Source: Streptomyces cinnabarinus
GTDB taxonomy: Bacteria > Actinomycetota > Actinomycetes > Streptomycetales > Streptomycetaceae
Direction of reading: 5' to 3'
Length of the DNA stretch: 64,000 nt
Assembly: GCF_027270315.1 (NCBI RefSeq)
Contig: NZ_CP114413.1
Location: 8,742,001 to 8,806,000, forward strand
The notes under the pieces were generated by a model, which saw only the letters and a list, made by a program, of their open reading frames with translations, ran no database searches and was not told the DNA's origin. A program made the translations under genes and the position numbers. Positions 17,217 through 25,987 of this stretch are shown here, piece after piece. Positions within the stretch are counted from its first letter, which is position 1; each line of letters starts with the position of its first letter.

Positions 17217-18011
17217 TCACACCGTCCGCGCCGAGCGGGCGGCCCAACGGCCGGCGTTCCGCTCTACCTCGATGGGCCGCCCGAAGCAGGCCGAGAGCCG
17301 CGCTCCGGTGAGGACCTCGTCGACGGTGCCGCACGCCTGCACCCGGCCCTCCCGCAGCAGCAGCGCGTGGCCCGTGCTGCCGGGCAGCTCCTCCAGGTAG
17401 TGAGTGACGGTGACGGTCGCCAACTCCGGTCTGGTCAATGACAGTTCCCGCATGGCGTCGATCACGTCCTCCCGGGACGGCAGGTCCAGCGCGTTGTACG
17501 GCTCATCGAGCAGCAGCAGCGCCGGGGCGGACATCAGTGCCCGCGCGACGAGGACGCGGGCTCGCTGACCACCCGAGCACGCGCCGTACGGCCGATCGGC
17601 GAGGTCCTTGCAGTTCAGCTCGGACAGCAGCTCATGGGCCCGCTCGCGCGTCGCCGGGTCGTAGGCACGCCACAGCGGCTGCACGGTGCCGGTCGCCCCC
17701 GTGAGGACGACGGTGTGCGCTGTCGCGTTGTGCGGCACCTCCTGCATCGGTGACACGAAGCCGATACGAGTGCGCAGTTCGCGCAGGTCGACGCGGCCGA
17801 TGCGGTGGCCCAGCACATCCACGGTGCCGCGGGTGGGGTGGCCCTGCGCGCCGAGGAGCCGCAGCAGGGTCGTCTTCCCGGCGCCGTTGGGCCCGAGCAG
17901 CGCCCAGTGCTCACCGGCGCGCACCCGCCAGTCGACGCCGTCCAGGACGACCTGACCGGCCGGGTGCCGCAGCACAGTGACGCCGGCCAGCTCGGCCAGG
18001 GCCGTGCTCAT
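17217..18011 (-). CDS. Stand-alone ABC ATPase (ModF/YlmA-like)
   Basis: The 264-residue ATPase has Walker A GPNGAGKTT near residue 40, signature CSGGQRARVLVARAL, and Walker B LLLLDEPYNALD. THYLEELP serves as the switch histidine. The signature starts with Cys rather than Leu. No permease or binding protein gene is nearby. Its ATG at 18011 overlaps the TGA of the mutase small subunit (ATGA), so it is translationally coupled to an acyl-CoA mutase, an odd pairing. Soluble ModF-like ATPases exist, and a role in cofactor handling is possible. A mutase chaperone of the MeaB/IcmB type would need a G-protein fold, which this is not. Confidence 0.82.
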   Translation of the reverse strand: MSTALAELAGVTVLRHPAGQVVLDGVDWRVRAGEHWALLGPNGAGKTTLLRLLGAQGHPTRGTVDVLGHRIGRVDLRELRTRIGFVSPMQEVPHNATAHTVVLTGATGTVQPLWRAYDPATRERAHELLSELNCKDLADRPYGACSGGQRARVLVARALMSAPALLLLDEPYNALDLPSREDVIDAMRELSLTRPELATVTVTHYLEELPGSTGHALLLREGRVQACGTVDEVLTGARLSACFGRPIEVERNAGRWAARSARTV

Positions 18012-18424
18012 ACGGCCACCCCGGCCCCGACGTGCGCCCTGACCCAGTCCACGACGCCATGGACGGGAGTGCCCGGTGTGAAGACGCGGGCCACGCCCAT
18101 CCGCTCCAACTGGGCAATGTCCACCTCAGGGATGATCCCCCCGCCGAAGACCGTGATGTCGCAGGCGTCGCGCTGCTCCAGCAGCTCGATCACCCGGGCG
18201 AAGAGAGTGAGATGGGCGCCGGACAGGACGGACAGGCCGATCCCGGCGGCGTCCTCCTGGATCGCGGCCTCGACGATCTGCTCGGGCGACTGGTGCAGCC
18301 CCGTGTAGATCACCTCGAAGCCCGCGTCCCGCAGTGCCCGGGCGATCACCTTGGCCCCGCGGTCATGACCGTCCAGCCCGGGCTTGGCCACAACGACGCG
18401 GCAGGCAGGGGAAGTTGCAGACAT
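18008..18424 (-). CDS. Acyl-CoA mutase small subunit (cobalamin-binding domain)
   Basis: The 138-residue protein is the B12-binding domain of a split methylmalonyl-CoA-type mutase. It shows the D-x-H-x2-G motif (D18, H20, G23 in GLDGHDRGAK) that supplies the lower axial histidine. GLSVLSGAH and FGGGIIP complete the signature. It lies 26 bp after the large subunit on the same strand. Free-standing small subunits of this size are known from isobutyryl-CoA and related mutases. It should bind adenosylcobalamin and pair with the adjacent large subunit. Confidence 0.93.
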   Translation of the reverse strand: MSATSPACRVVVAKPGLDGHDRGAKVIARALRDAGFEVIYTGLHQSPEQIVEAAIQEDAAGIGLSVLSGAHLTLFARVIELLEQRDACDITVFGGGIIPEVDIAQLERMGVARVFTPGTPVHGVVDWVRAHVGAGVAV

Positions 18425-18450
18425 GTGGGTCACCTGTTCCAGCGTTGCGG

Positions 18451-20040
18451 TCAGAAGGCGTCGATGGGGACGTAGATGCCCCACACCTCGCGCAGGGCGT
18501 TGCAGACTTCGCCGACGGTGGCGCGGGCGCGCAGGGCGTCCTTCATCGGGTAGAGGACGTTGTCGTCGCCCTCGGCGGCCTTCTTCAGGGCGGCCAGGGC
18601 GGTGTCGACGGCCTGCTGGTCGCGTTCGGCGCGGAGCTTGGCCAGGCGCTCGGCCTGCTGGGCCTCGATGGCGGGGTCCACCCGCAGCGGCTCGTAGGGC
18701 TCCTCCGCGTCCAGCTGGAAGCGGTTGACGCCGACGACGACCCGCTCGCCGGAGTCGGTCTCCTGGGCGATGCGGTAGGCGCTGCGCTCGATCTCGTTCT
18801 TCTGGAAGCCGTGCTCGATGGCGGTGACCGCGCCGCCGAGCTCCTCGACCTTGTGCATCAGCTCCAGCGCCGCCGCCTCGACCTCGTCGGTCATCTTCTC
18901 GATGACATAAGAGCCCGCGAACGGGTCGACCGTGGCGGTGACATCGGTCTCGTAGGCCAGCACCTGCTGGGTGCGCAGGGCCAGGCGGGCCGACTTGTCG
19001 GTGGGCAGCGCGATGGCCTCGTCGAAGGAGTTGGTGTGCAGCGACTGCGTGCCGCCCAGGACCGCGGCCAGGCCCTGGACCGCGACCCGGACCAGGTTCA
19101 CCTCGGGCTGCTGGGCGGTCAGCTGGACGCCCGCGGTCTGCGTGTGGAAGCGCAGCATCAGCGACTTGGGGTTCTTCGCGCCGAACTCGTCCCGCATCAC
19201 CCGCGCCCAGATCCGGCGGGCCGCACGGAACTTGGCGACCTCCTCCAGGATCGTCGTACGGGCCACGAAGAAGAACGACAGCCGCGGGGCGAAGTCGTCG
19301 ACGTCCATGCCCGCCGCGACCGCCGTACGGACGTACTCGATGCCGTCCGCCAGGGTGAACGCGATCTCCTGCGCGGGCGAGGCACCCGCCTCCGCCATGT
19401 GGTAGCCGGAGATCGAGATGGTGTTCCACTTCGGGATCTCGGCCCGGCAGTACTTGAAGATGTCGGCGATCAGACGCAGCGACGGCTTCGGCGGGAAGAT
19501 GTACGTCCCGCGCGCGATGTACTCCTTGAGCACATCGTTCTGGATCGTGCCGGTCAGCTGCGCGGCCGGCACGCCCTGCTCCTCGCCGACCAGCTGGTAC
19601 ATGAGCAGCAGCAGCGCAGCCGGCGCGTTGATGGTCATCGACGTGGAGACCTTGTCCAGCGGGATCCCGCCGAACAGCACCCGCATGTCCTCCACCGAGT
19701 CGATGGCCACGCCGACCTTGCCGACCTCGCCGTGCGCGATCGACGCATCGGAGTCATGACCCATCTGGGTGGGCAGGTCGAAGGCGACCGACAACCCCAT
19801 CGTGCCGTTGGCGATCAGCTGCTTGTAACGGGCGTTGGACTCCGTCGCGGTACCGAAACCCGCGTACTGGCGCATCGTCCAGGGACGCCCGGTGTACATC
19901 GACGGGTACACACCCCGGGTGAAGGGATACGAGCCCGGCGCGCCGAGCTTCTCGGCCGCGTCCCAGCCCGCAAGGTCATCCGGTCCGTAGACCGGTTCGA
20001 TGGGCAGTCCGGACTCCGACTCGCGTGGTGTCGCTGTCAT
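18451..20040 (-). CDS. Methylmalonyl-CoA-type mutase, large (substrate-binding) subunit
   Basis: The 529-residue TIM-barrel subunit isomerises an acyl-CoA using B12 bound by the partner subunit. Substrate-selecting positions are Tyr59 (RPWTMRQYAGFG) and Arg177 (KEYIARGTY). They are 118 residues apart, as are Tyr89 and Arg207 in the P. shermanii methylmalonyl-CoA mutase. Isobutyryl-CoA mutase has Phe and Gln at these places, so methylmalonyl-CoA is the likelier substrate despite the split architecture. ISISGYHMAEAG and RFHTQTAGVQLTAQQP are conserved blocks. It follows the CoA-transferase by 14 bp. I infer that it turns methylmalonyl-CoA into succinyl-CoA at the end of the pathway. Confidence 0.92.
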   Translation of the reverse strand: MTATPRESESGLPIEPVYGPDDLAGWDAAEKLGAPGSYPFTRGVYPSMYTGRPWTMRQYAGFGTATESNARYKQLIANGTMGLSVAFDLPTQMGHDSDASIAHGEVGKVGVAIDSVEDMRVLFGGIPLDKVSTSMTINAPAALLLLMYQLVGEEQGVPAAQLTGTIQNDVLKEYIARGTYIFPPKPSLRLIADIFKYCRAEIPKWNTISISGYHMAEAGASPAQEIAFTLADGIEYVRTAVAAGMDVDDFAPRLSFFFVARTTILEEVAKFRAARRIWARVMRDEFGAKNPKSLMLRFHTQTAGVQLTAQQPEVNLVRVAVQGLAAVLGGTQSLHTNSFDEAIALPTDKSARLALRTQQVLAYETDVTATVDPFAGSYVIEKMTDEVEAAALELMHKVEELGGAVTAIEHGFQKNEIERSAYRIAQETDSGERVVVGVNRFQLDAEEPYEPLRVDPAIEAQQAERLAKLRAERDQQAVDTALAALKKAAEGDDNVLYPMKDALRARATVGEVCNALREVWGIYVPIDAF

Positions 20041-20054
20041 GTGCGTTGCTTTCC

Positions 20055-21230
20055 TCAGCCGTCCAGGCCGTGCAGCCAGGCACGGACGCTCTCGTTGTGT
20101 TCGCCCAGGCGGGGCGGCGGACGGTGACCCGCGCGGCCCGAGTCGTCGAACCGGACGGCGGGGCCGGGGAGTTCGATGGTGCCGAGCGACGGGTGGTCCA
20201 CCTCGATCACCAGGCCCTGGGAGCGGGTCTGGGGGCAGTCGTAGACCTGATCGAGGGTGCGGACCTCGCCGGCCGGGACCCCGGCCGCGTCCAGCAGGGC
20301 CAGCCAGTGTGCGGGCGGCTGCTCCAGGAGCTTCTTCTCGATGTCCGCGACGAGTTCGTCGCGACGGGCGACGCGCCGCGCGTTGCCGTCGTAGCGCGGG
20401 TCCGCGGTGTCCAGGCCGATGATCTCCGCGAACCGCGCCCACTGGGCGTCGTTGGCGGCCGCCACCTGGATCGCCCCGCCGTCACAGCGGAACAGCCCGT
20501 ACGGGGCGATCGCCACATGATGGTTGCCGGCGGCCCGGCCCACCTCACCGGCCACGGTGTACCGGGTGCCCTGGAAGGCGTGGACGCCGACGATCGAGGC
20601 GAGCAGCGAGGTGCGGACCACCTTGCCGCGCCCGGTGCGTTCGCGCTCGAAGAGCGCGGTGAGCACGCCGTACGCGCCGTTCATGCCCGCCAGCACGTCC
20701 CCGATGGGTACGCCGACCTTGGTGGGGCTGTCGGGGTCCGGGCCGGTCAGGCTCATCAGCCCGGCCTCGCCCTGCGCTATCTGGTCGTAGCCGGCGCGGC
20801 CGCCCTGCGGCCCGTCGTGGCCGAAGCCGCTGATGGACAGGACGACCAGGCGCGGGTTGAGCTCGTGCAGGCGTGTCGTGGAGAAGCCGAGCCGGTCCAT
20901 CACGCCCGGCCGGAAGTTCTCCACCAGGACGTCGGCGTGCCGGACCAGCCGGGTCAGCAGGTCGGCACCCTCGGGTGACTTCAGATCCGCGGTCACCGAC
21001 TCCTTGTTGCGGTTGCAGGACAGGAAGTACGTCGACTCGGGCGCGTCCTCGGGTCCGACGAACGGGGGTCCCCAGCCGCGCGACTCGTCCCCGGTGCCGG
21101 GGGCCTCGACCTTGATGACCCGTGCGCCCATGTCGCCGAGCATCATCGCGGTCTGCGGCCCGGCCAGGGCACGGGACAGGTCGACGACGACCACTCCGGT
21201 CAGCGGGCCTGTGGTGGTGGCGGTGTTCAT
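20055..21230 (-). CDS. Family III (CaiB/BaiF) CoA-transferase
   Basis: The 391-residue enzyme matches the interlocked-dimer CoA-transferases. It has VVDLSRALAGPQTAMMLGDM at the start, VLVENFRPGV at 101-110, and the catalytic aspartate in AGYDQ near residue 149. These enzymes move CoA between carboxylic acids, often using succinyl-CoA as donor. The gene sits 3 bp after the aldehyde dehydrogenase and 14 bp before the mutase large subunit. This context makes free methylmalonate a good candidate acceptor; that is an inference. Mesaconate, malate or citramalate CoA-transfer are alternatives in the family. Confidence 0.9.
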   Translation of the reverse strand: MNTATTTGPLTGVVVVDLSRALAGPQTAMMLGDMGARVIKVEAPGTGDESRGWGPPFVGPEDAPESTYFLSCNRNKESVTADLKSPEGADLLTRLVRHADVLVENFRPGVMDRLGFSTTRLHELNPRLVVLSISGFGHDGPQGGRAGYDQIAQGEAGLMSLTGPDPDSPTKVGVPIGDVLAGMNGAYGVLTALFERERTGRGKVVRTSLLASIVGVHAFQGTRYTVAGEVGRAAGNHHVAIAPYGLFRCDGGAIQVAAANDAQWARFAEIIGLDTADPRYDGNARRVARRDELVADIEKKLLEQPPAHWLALLDAAGVPAGEVRTLDQVYDCPQTRSQGLVIEVDHPSLGTIELPGPAVRFDDSGRAGHRPPPRLGEHNESVRAWLHGLDG

Positions 21231-21233
21231 CGC

Positions 21234-22727
21234 TCAGCGCTCCAGGTGCACGGAGACGTGCTTGCGCTGGGTGTAGCTGTCGAGCATGCCCTCCAGGGAG
21301 AACTCCCGGCCGATGCCGCTCTGCTTGAATCCGCCGTACGACTGGCCCAGCACCTGGCCGCCGCCCTGGTTGACCTGGACCCAGCCGGCCTCCAGGGCGT
21401 GCGCGGTGCGCAGCGCGGCGCCCAGGTCGTGGGTCCAGACGAATCCGGCGAGGCCGTAGTGGGTGTCATTGGCCATCCGGAGCACCTCCGCCTCGTCGCG
21501 CCACGGGATCACGCACACCACCGGGCCGAAGATCTCCTCGGCCGCGATGCGCCAGGAGTTGGAGACGTTGGCGAAGACCGTGGGCCGGTGGAACCAGCCC
21601 TGGGCGAGCGGGCCCTCGGCGGGCGGCAGGCCGCCGAGCGCGAGATCCACGCCGGGCTGCTCGATGCCGTCGGCGATGTAGTCGCGGACCCGGTCGAACT
21701 GGCGGCCGTTGACGATGGTTCCCATGTCGCTGGCCTCGTCGAGGGGATCGCCGACGACCAGCTTGGACAGCCGGTCCACGAGCTTGTCGACGAAGGAGTC
21801 GAGGACGTGCTCGTGGACGAAGAGCCGGGATCCGGCGGTGCAGGACTGGCCCTGCCGGAAGAACCGCATCCCGCTGATGGTGCCGTCGACCACCCAGTCC
21901 TCGTCGGCGTCGGGGAAGACGATCTGCGGGCTCTTGCCGCCCAGTTCCAGCGACACGGGGACGATCCGCTCGGCGCCCTTCTCCATGACCCGGCGGCCCA
22001 CGGCCGTGGAGCCGGTGAAGGACAGCTTGGCGACCGCGGGGTGCGAGGTGAGGGCCTCACCGGCCTCGGTGCCGTATCCGGTGATGACGTTCAGCACGCC
22101 CTCGGGCAGATACTCCTGGCAGATCCGCGCGACGGCCAGGACGGCCAGCGGGGCGTCCTCGGCCAGCTTCAGGACCAGGGTGTTGCCCGAGACGAGCGCC
22201 GGGGCGATCTTCAGCGCGGAGAGCATCAGCGGGGCGTTCCAGGGCACGATGGCGCCGACGACGCCGAGCGGCTCGCGCCGTGAGTAGTCCAGGACGAGGG
22301 AGTTGAGCGGGATGCTCTCGCCCTTGGTCTCACCGGCGACACCGGCGAAGTAGCGGAAGGCATCGACGACGAACTGCATCTCGCCGCGCGACTGGGTGCG
22401 GATCGCGTTGCCGTTCTCCAGGGACAGCAGCCGGGCGATGCGTTCCTGCTCGGGTTCCAGCGCGTCGGCGATCCTGCGGAAGAGGTCGCCGCGATCGCGT
22501 GGGCGCAGCTCCCGCCAGCCCGGGAAGGCGCGGGCGGCCGCGGTCACGGCTCGTTCGACGTCCTCGGCGCCGCCGCGCGGGACCCGGCCGAGGACCGTGC
22601 GGTCGCGCGGGCTCTCGACGTCGATCCACCGGCCGTCGGCGGCTTCGGTCCACTCACCGGCGATCAGCATGGGCGTGTCACCGACGTGGTGCTCGGACTG
22701 GGGAGCGGTGGTCTGCTGCGTGATCAT
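21234..22727 (-). CDS. NAD(P)-dependent aldehyde dehydrogenase (non-acylating type)
   Basis: The 497-residue enzyme has the classic ALDH motifs: PWNAPLMLSALKIAPAL, SFTGSTAVGRRV, the general base in LELGGKSPQ, and the catalytic cysteine in FFRQGQSCTAGSRL. EEIFGPVVCVIPW follows. It lacks the cysteine context of CoA-acylating methylmalonate-semialdehyde dehydrogenases and looks like the ordinary hydrolytic type. It lies 126 bp after 3-hydroxyisobutyrate dehydrogenase and 3 bp before a CoA-transferase. Oxidation of methylmalonate semialdehyde to free methylmalonate is therefore the inferred job. The exact aldehyde is not determinable here. Confidence 0.9.
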   Translation of the reverse strand: MITQQTTAPQSEHHVGDTPMLIAGEWTEAADGRWIDVESPRDRTVLGRVPRGGAEDVERAVTAAARAFPGWRELRPRDRGDLFRRIADALEPEQERIARLLSLENGNAIRTQSRGEMQFVVDAFRYFAGVAGETKGESIPLNSLVLDYSRREPLGVVGAIVPWNAPLMLSALKIAPALVSGNTLVLKLAEDAPLAVLAVARICQEYLPEGVLNVITGYGTEAGEALTSHPAVAKLSFTGSTAVGRRVMEKGAERIVPVSLELGGKSPQIVFPDADEDWVVDGTISGMRFFRQGQSCTAGSRLFVHEHVLDSFVDKLVDRLSKLVVGDPLDEASDMGTIVNGRQFDRVRDYIADGIEQPGVDLALGGLPPAEGPLAQGWFHRPTVFANVSNSWRIAAEEIFGPVVCVIPWRDEAEVLRMANDTHYGLAGFVWTHDLGAALRTAHALEAGWVQVNQGGGQVLGQSYGGFKQSGIGREFSLEGMLDSYTQRKHVSVHLER

Positions 22728-22853
22728 GATGGTCCCTAGGAAGGTGGGGCGTGAGGGGCTGGTCGGCCCAGGGCCGACACCGCCGCCGCGGCGGCGAGGT
22801 GGAGGGGGATCGGCTGCCAGGAGCCGAAGAGGCGGAGCGGGGGGGCGGCCAGG

Positions 22854-23741
22854 TCAGTCGCGGCCGCGGATCTCGCGGATCACCGCGGAGGCGTCCAGGT
22901 GCCCCTCGGTGGCGGCCAGGGCGGCGAAGACGGTGTCGGCACCGCTGGACACCGGCAGGTCGACACCGGCTTCGGCGGCGGCGCCGAGCGCCAGCCGGAG
23001 GTCCTTGCTCATCAGGGCGGCGGCGAAGTTGGCGCGGTAGCCGTTGTCCGCGGCCGACCCCTCGACGAGACCGGGCCAGGGGCAGAAGTTGCGCAGGGCC
23101 CAGCTGTCGCCGGAGGAGGTGCTGACGATGTCGTAGAGGCTGTGGGCGTCCAGGCCCAGGCGCTCGGCGAGGACGAAAGCCTCGGCGACGGCCGTCATGG
23201 TCGTCCCGAACAGCATGTTGTTGCAGATCTTGGCGGCCTGGCCGGCGCCCGCGGCGCCGGTGTGGACGATGTTCGCCCCCATCGCCTCCAGGTAGGGACG
23301 GGCCAGCTCGAAGGCGTAGGGGGCGCCGCCGACCATGAAGGTCAGGGTGCCGGCCCTGGCCTTGGCGACCCCGCCGGACACCGGGGCGTCCACCACGGGC
23401 AGGCCGCGGTCGGTCAGCGCCGCGTGGACGGCGCGGGCGCTGTGGATGTCGATGGTCGAGGAGTCGATGACGAGGGTGCCGGCGCCGGCCTGAGCCAGGA
23501 CGCCTTCCTCGCCGAGGACCACGTCCCGTACGTGCCGTCCCGTCGGCAGCATCGTGACCACGACCTCGGCCTTCGCCACCGCTTCCGCGACGGATACGGC
23601 GATGGTCACCCCGGCCTCGCGAGCGGCCGTGACGGCCTCGGGGGAGAGGTCGTAGCCGTGCACCTCGTGCCCGGCGGCCACGAGGTTGGCGGCCATGGGG
23701 CCGCCCATGTTGCCGAGACCGATGAATCCGATGGTGGTCAT
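22854..23741 (-). CDS. mmsB: 3-hydroxyisobutyrate dehydrogenase
   Basis: The 295-residue enzyme belongs to the beta-hydroxyacid dehydrogenases. It has the N-terminal Rossmann motif TTIGFIGLGNMGGPMAANL, substrate motif DAPVSGGVAKARAGTLTFMVGG, and catalytic lysine region GAAGAGQAAKICNN. Length and motif spacing agree with 3-hydroxyisobutyrate dehydrogenase of valine breakdown. GGAGG lies before the ATG at 23741; a longer frame to 23849 is not supported. It heads a minus-strand operon running to the ABC ATPase and is divergent from a LysR gene, the likely regulator. Confidence 0.92.
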   Translation of the reverse strand: MTTIGFIGLGNMGGPMAANLVAAGHEVHGYDLSPEAVTAAREAGVTIAVSVAEAVAKAEVVVTMLPTGRHVRDVVLGEEGVLAQAGAGTLVIDSSTIDIHSARAVHAALTDRGLPVVDAPVSGGVAKARAGTLTFMVGGAPYAFELARPYLEAMGANIVHTGAAGAGQAAKICNNMLFGTTMTAVAEAFVLAERLGLDAHSLYDIVSTSSGDSWALRNFCPWPGLVEGSAADNGYRANFAAALMSKDLRLALGAAAEAGVDLPVSSGADTVFAALAATEGHLDASAVIREIRGRD

Positions 23742-23787
23742 CCCGCTACCTCCTGGTGCCGTGGGGCTGTTGGCGTCAAAGGTCGGA

Positions 23788-23846
23788 CCTGCACACCTGC
23801 ACAGGCAAGAGGCACTTGGACACAGGTACTGTGCGGATGTGCACAT
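23788..23846. promoter_or_regulatory. LysR/mmsB divergent control region
   Basis: An 8-bp tandem repeat (CCTGCACA at 23788-23795 and 23796-23803) and a perfect 10-bp palindrome (ATGTGCACAT at 23837-23846) lie between the divergent genes. The palindrome covers the LysR GTG start. They are candidate LysR contact sites. Confidence 0.45.
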
Positions 23847-24747
23847 CAATCAGAAGGTCAACCTCGACGACCTGCGCTATTTCCTGGCGCTGGCCCGGCA
23901 TGGACGGCTGGTCGCGGCGGGTGAGCGACTCGGCGTCGAACACACCACGGTCTCCCGCCGCCTCGCCGCACTGGAGAAGGCCGTGGGCCATCGGCTCTTC
24001 GAGCGGACCCGTACGGGCTGGACGCCGACCGCGGCCGGCCGGCGACTGCTGCCGCACGCCGAACGGATCGAGGCCGAGGCGGCCCTCGCGTTCTCCGACG
24101 CGGACGACGAGACGCGCCCGGTCTCGGGTCTGGTGCGGATCGTCGCCACCGACGCGGCGGGCTCGGTGCTCGTCGCACCCGCGCTCGCTCCGCTGCACGC
24201 CCGCCATCCGGACATCGACCTCGAACTGGTTACGACCAGCGCCCTGATCAGCCACCACACCGGTCAGTTCGACGTGGCGGTCACCTTGCACCGGCCCGAG
24301 CTCCCCAGACTGCACGCGCGCCCACTCGGCGACTACGCGCTGCGGCTGTACGCGTCACCCGGCTATCTGCGACGCCGGACGCCGGTCCGCACCCCCGACG
24401 ACCTCGCCGCGCACGAGATGGTCTGGTACATCGAGTCCCTGCTCGACCTGCCCGAGCTGCGGGTCTTCCACCAGGTGTCCGAGACGGCCGAGTTCGCCTT
24501 CCGCAGCAGCAATGTCTTCGCCCAGCTGGAGGCGGTCGCCGCGGGGATGGGCATCGGCCTGCTGCCCGCCTTCCTAGCCGGGGGCGACACCCGCCTCGTA
24601 CCGGTGCTGGCGGCCGAGCTGGAGGTGGCGCGCACCTTCTGGATGATCGTGCCGTCCACGCTGCTCAACGTGGAGCGGGTGCGGATCGTGAGCGAGCACC
24701 TGGCGTCGTGGTTCGAGGAGCAGGCGGACGTGCTGCGCCCCCGCTGA
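23839..24747 (+). CDS. LysR-family transcriptional regulator
   Basis: The 302-residue regulator has the LysR winged helix at residues 6-64 (LDDLRYFLALARHGRLVAAGERLGVEHTTVSRRLAALEK, shown as one conserved block). It is followed by a periplasmic-binding-protein-like effector domain. The GTG at 23839 was chosen because the conserved helix starts eight residues later; no strong ribosome binding site precedes it, so it may be leaderless. It lies between the mmsB operon (divergent) and the acyl-CoA dehydrogenase operon (same strand). Control of one or both is likely. The effector may be a pathway intermediate such as 3-hydroxyisobutyrate. Confidence 0.88.
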   Translation: MHINQKVNLDDLRYFLALARHGRLVAAGERLGVEHTTVSRRLAALEKAVGHRLFERTRTGWTPTAAGRRLLPHAERIEAEAALAFSDADDETRPVSGLVRIVATDAAGSVLVAPALAPLHARHPDIDLELVTTSALISHHTGQFDVAVTLHRPELPRLHARPLGDYALRLYASPGYLRRRTPVRTPDDLAAHEMVWYIESLLDLPELRVFHQVSETAEFAFRSSNVFAQLEAVAAGMGIGLLPAFLAGGDTRLVPVLAAELEVARTFWMIVPSTLLNVERVRIVSEHLASWFEEQADVLRPR

Positions 24748-24755
24748 ATTCTTCC

Positions 24756-24771
24756 CCTCTCTATCCGGAGG
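24756..24771. promoter_or_regulatory. Dyad motif site 5
   Basis: CCTCTCTATCCGGAGG lies 67 bp upstream of the acyl-CoA dehydrogenase operon and just after the LysR stop. It matches the consensus except for one arm base. Confidence 0.5.
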
Positions 24772-24838
24772 TACTGGGCCCTCCGGTTCACGCGCAGCAT
24801 GAGCGCATGAATGGCACACCCCTACGGACGGTGACACG

Positions 24839-25987
24839 ATGCTGACCACCAGCCTTACCGACGACCAGCTGGCCATCGTCGAGACCACCCTGGACTTCGC
24901 CCAGGAGCACCTCGCACCCCAGGCCGAGGCATGGGACCAGCAGAAGCACTTCCCCGTGGACGTGCTGCGCAAGGGTGCCGAACTGGGTCTCGGCGGCGTG
25001 TACGTGGCGGAGGACCGGGGCGGCGCCGGCCTCACCCGCTCCGACGGCGTCCTCGTCTTCGAGGCGCTCGCCGTCGGCTGTCCCGCCGTCGCGGGCTACT
25101 TCTCCATCCACAACATGGTCGCCTGGATGATCGACCGCTTCGGGGACGACTCCCAGCGCGCCCGCTGGCTGCCCGGTCTGTGCTCCATGGACACCCTCGG
25201 CAGCTACTGCCTCACCGAGCCCGGCGCCGGTTCCGACGCCGCCGCGCTGCGCACCCGCGCCGAACGCGACGGCGACCATTACGTCCTGACCGGTGTGAAG
25301 CAGTTCATCTCAGGTGCGGGCGCCTCCGGCGTCTACCTGGTGATGGCCCGCACCGGCGACGAGGGACCCCGTGGCATCACCGCCTTCGTCGTCCAGCGCG
25401 ACGACGCGGGGCTGTCGTTCGGGCCCAACGAGAAGAAGATGGGCTGGAACGCCCAGCCGACGTGCCAGGTGATCCTGGACGGCGTCCGGATCCCCGCCGA
25501 CCGCAGGCTCGGCGCCGAGGGCGACGGCTTCCGTATCGCGATGCAGGGCCTCAACGGCGGCCGGCTCGGTATCGCGGCGTGCTCCCTCGGCGGTGCGCAG
25601 AGCGCCCTGGACCGCAGTCGCGGCTACCTCTCCGACCGTGAGGCCTTCGGCGTCCCGCTCATCGAGTCCTCCGCGCTCCAGTTCCGTCTCGCCGACATGG
25701 CCACCGAACTGGCCGCCGCCCGCGCACTGGTCCGGCAGGCCGCCGCCGCCCTGGACCGCGCGGATCCGCAGGCGCCGCAACTGTGCGCCATGGCCAAGCG
25801 GTTCGCCACCGACACCGGCTTCGCCGTCGCCGACCAGGCACTCCAACTCCACGGTGGCTACGGCTACTTGAGTGAGTACGGCGTCGAGAAGATAGTCCGG
25901 GACCTCCGTGTCCACCAGATCCTGGAAGGGTCCAACGAGATCATGCGCCTCATCGTCGCCCGCGGCCTCATCGGAGCCGCCCGATGA
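24839..25987 (+). CDS. Isobutyryl-CoA dehydrogenase (ACAD8-like)
   Basis: The 382-residue flavoenzyme resembles mammalian isobutyryl-CoA dehydrogenase closely along its whole length. Examples are HFPVDVLRKGAELGLGGVYV, FSIHNMVAWMIDRFG and GSYCLTEPGAGSDAAAL. MGWNAQPT and LALQLHGGYGY-like LQLHGGYGYLSEYG also match. The catalytic glutamate is in EGSNEIMR near residue 363. It oxidises isobutyryl-CoA to methacrylyl-CoA, passing electrons to the EtfAB encoded in the same operon. It heads a five-gene operon with an ATGA overlap to the next gene. Substrate assignment rests on remembered similarity and pathway context. Confidence 0.92.
   Translation: MLTTSLTDDQLAIVETTLDFAQEHLAPQAEAWDQQKHFPVDVLRKGAELGLGGVYVAEDRGGAGLTRSDGVLVFEALAVGCPAVAGYFSIHNMVAWMIDRFGDDSQRARWLPGLCSMDTLGSYCLTEPGAGSDAAALRTRAERDGDHYVLTGVKQFISGAGASGVYLVMARTGDEGPRGITAFVVQRDDAGLSFGPNEKKMGWNAQPTCQVILDGVRIPADRRLGAEGDGFRIAMQGLNGGRLGIAACSLGGAQSALDRSRGYLSDREAFGVPLIESSALQFRLADMATELAAARALVRQAAAALDRADPQAPQLCAMAKRFATDTGFAVADQALQLHGGYGYLSEYGVEKIVRDLRVHQILEGSNEIMRLIVARGLIGAAR

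Noticed and set aside
18451..20040. Isobutyryl-CoA mutase
   Set aside because: The specificity positions are Tyr and Arg, not Phe and Gln.
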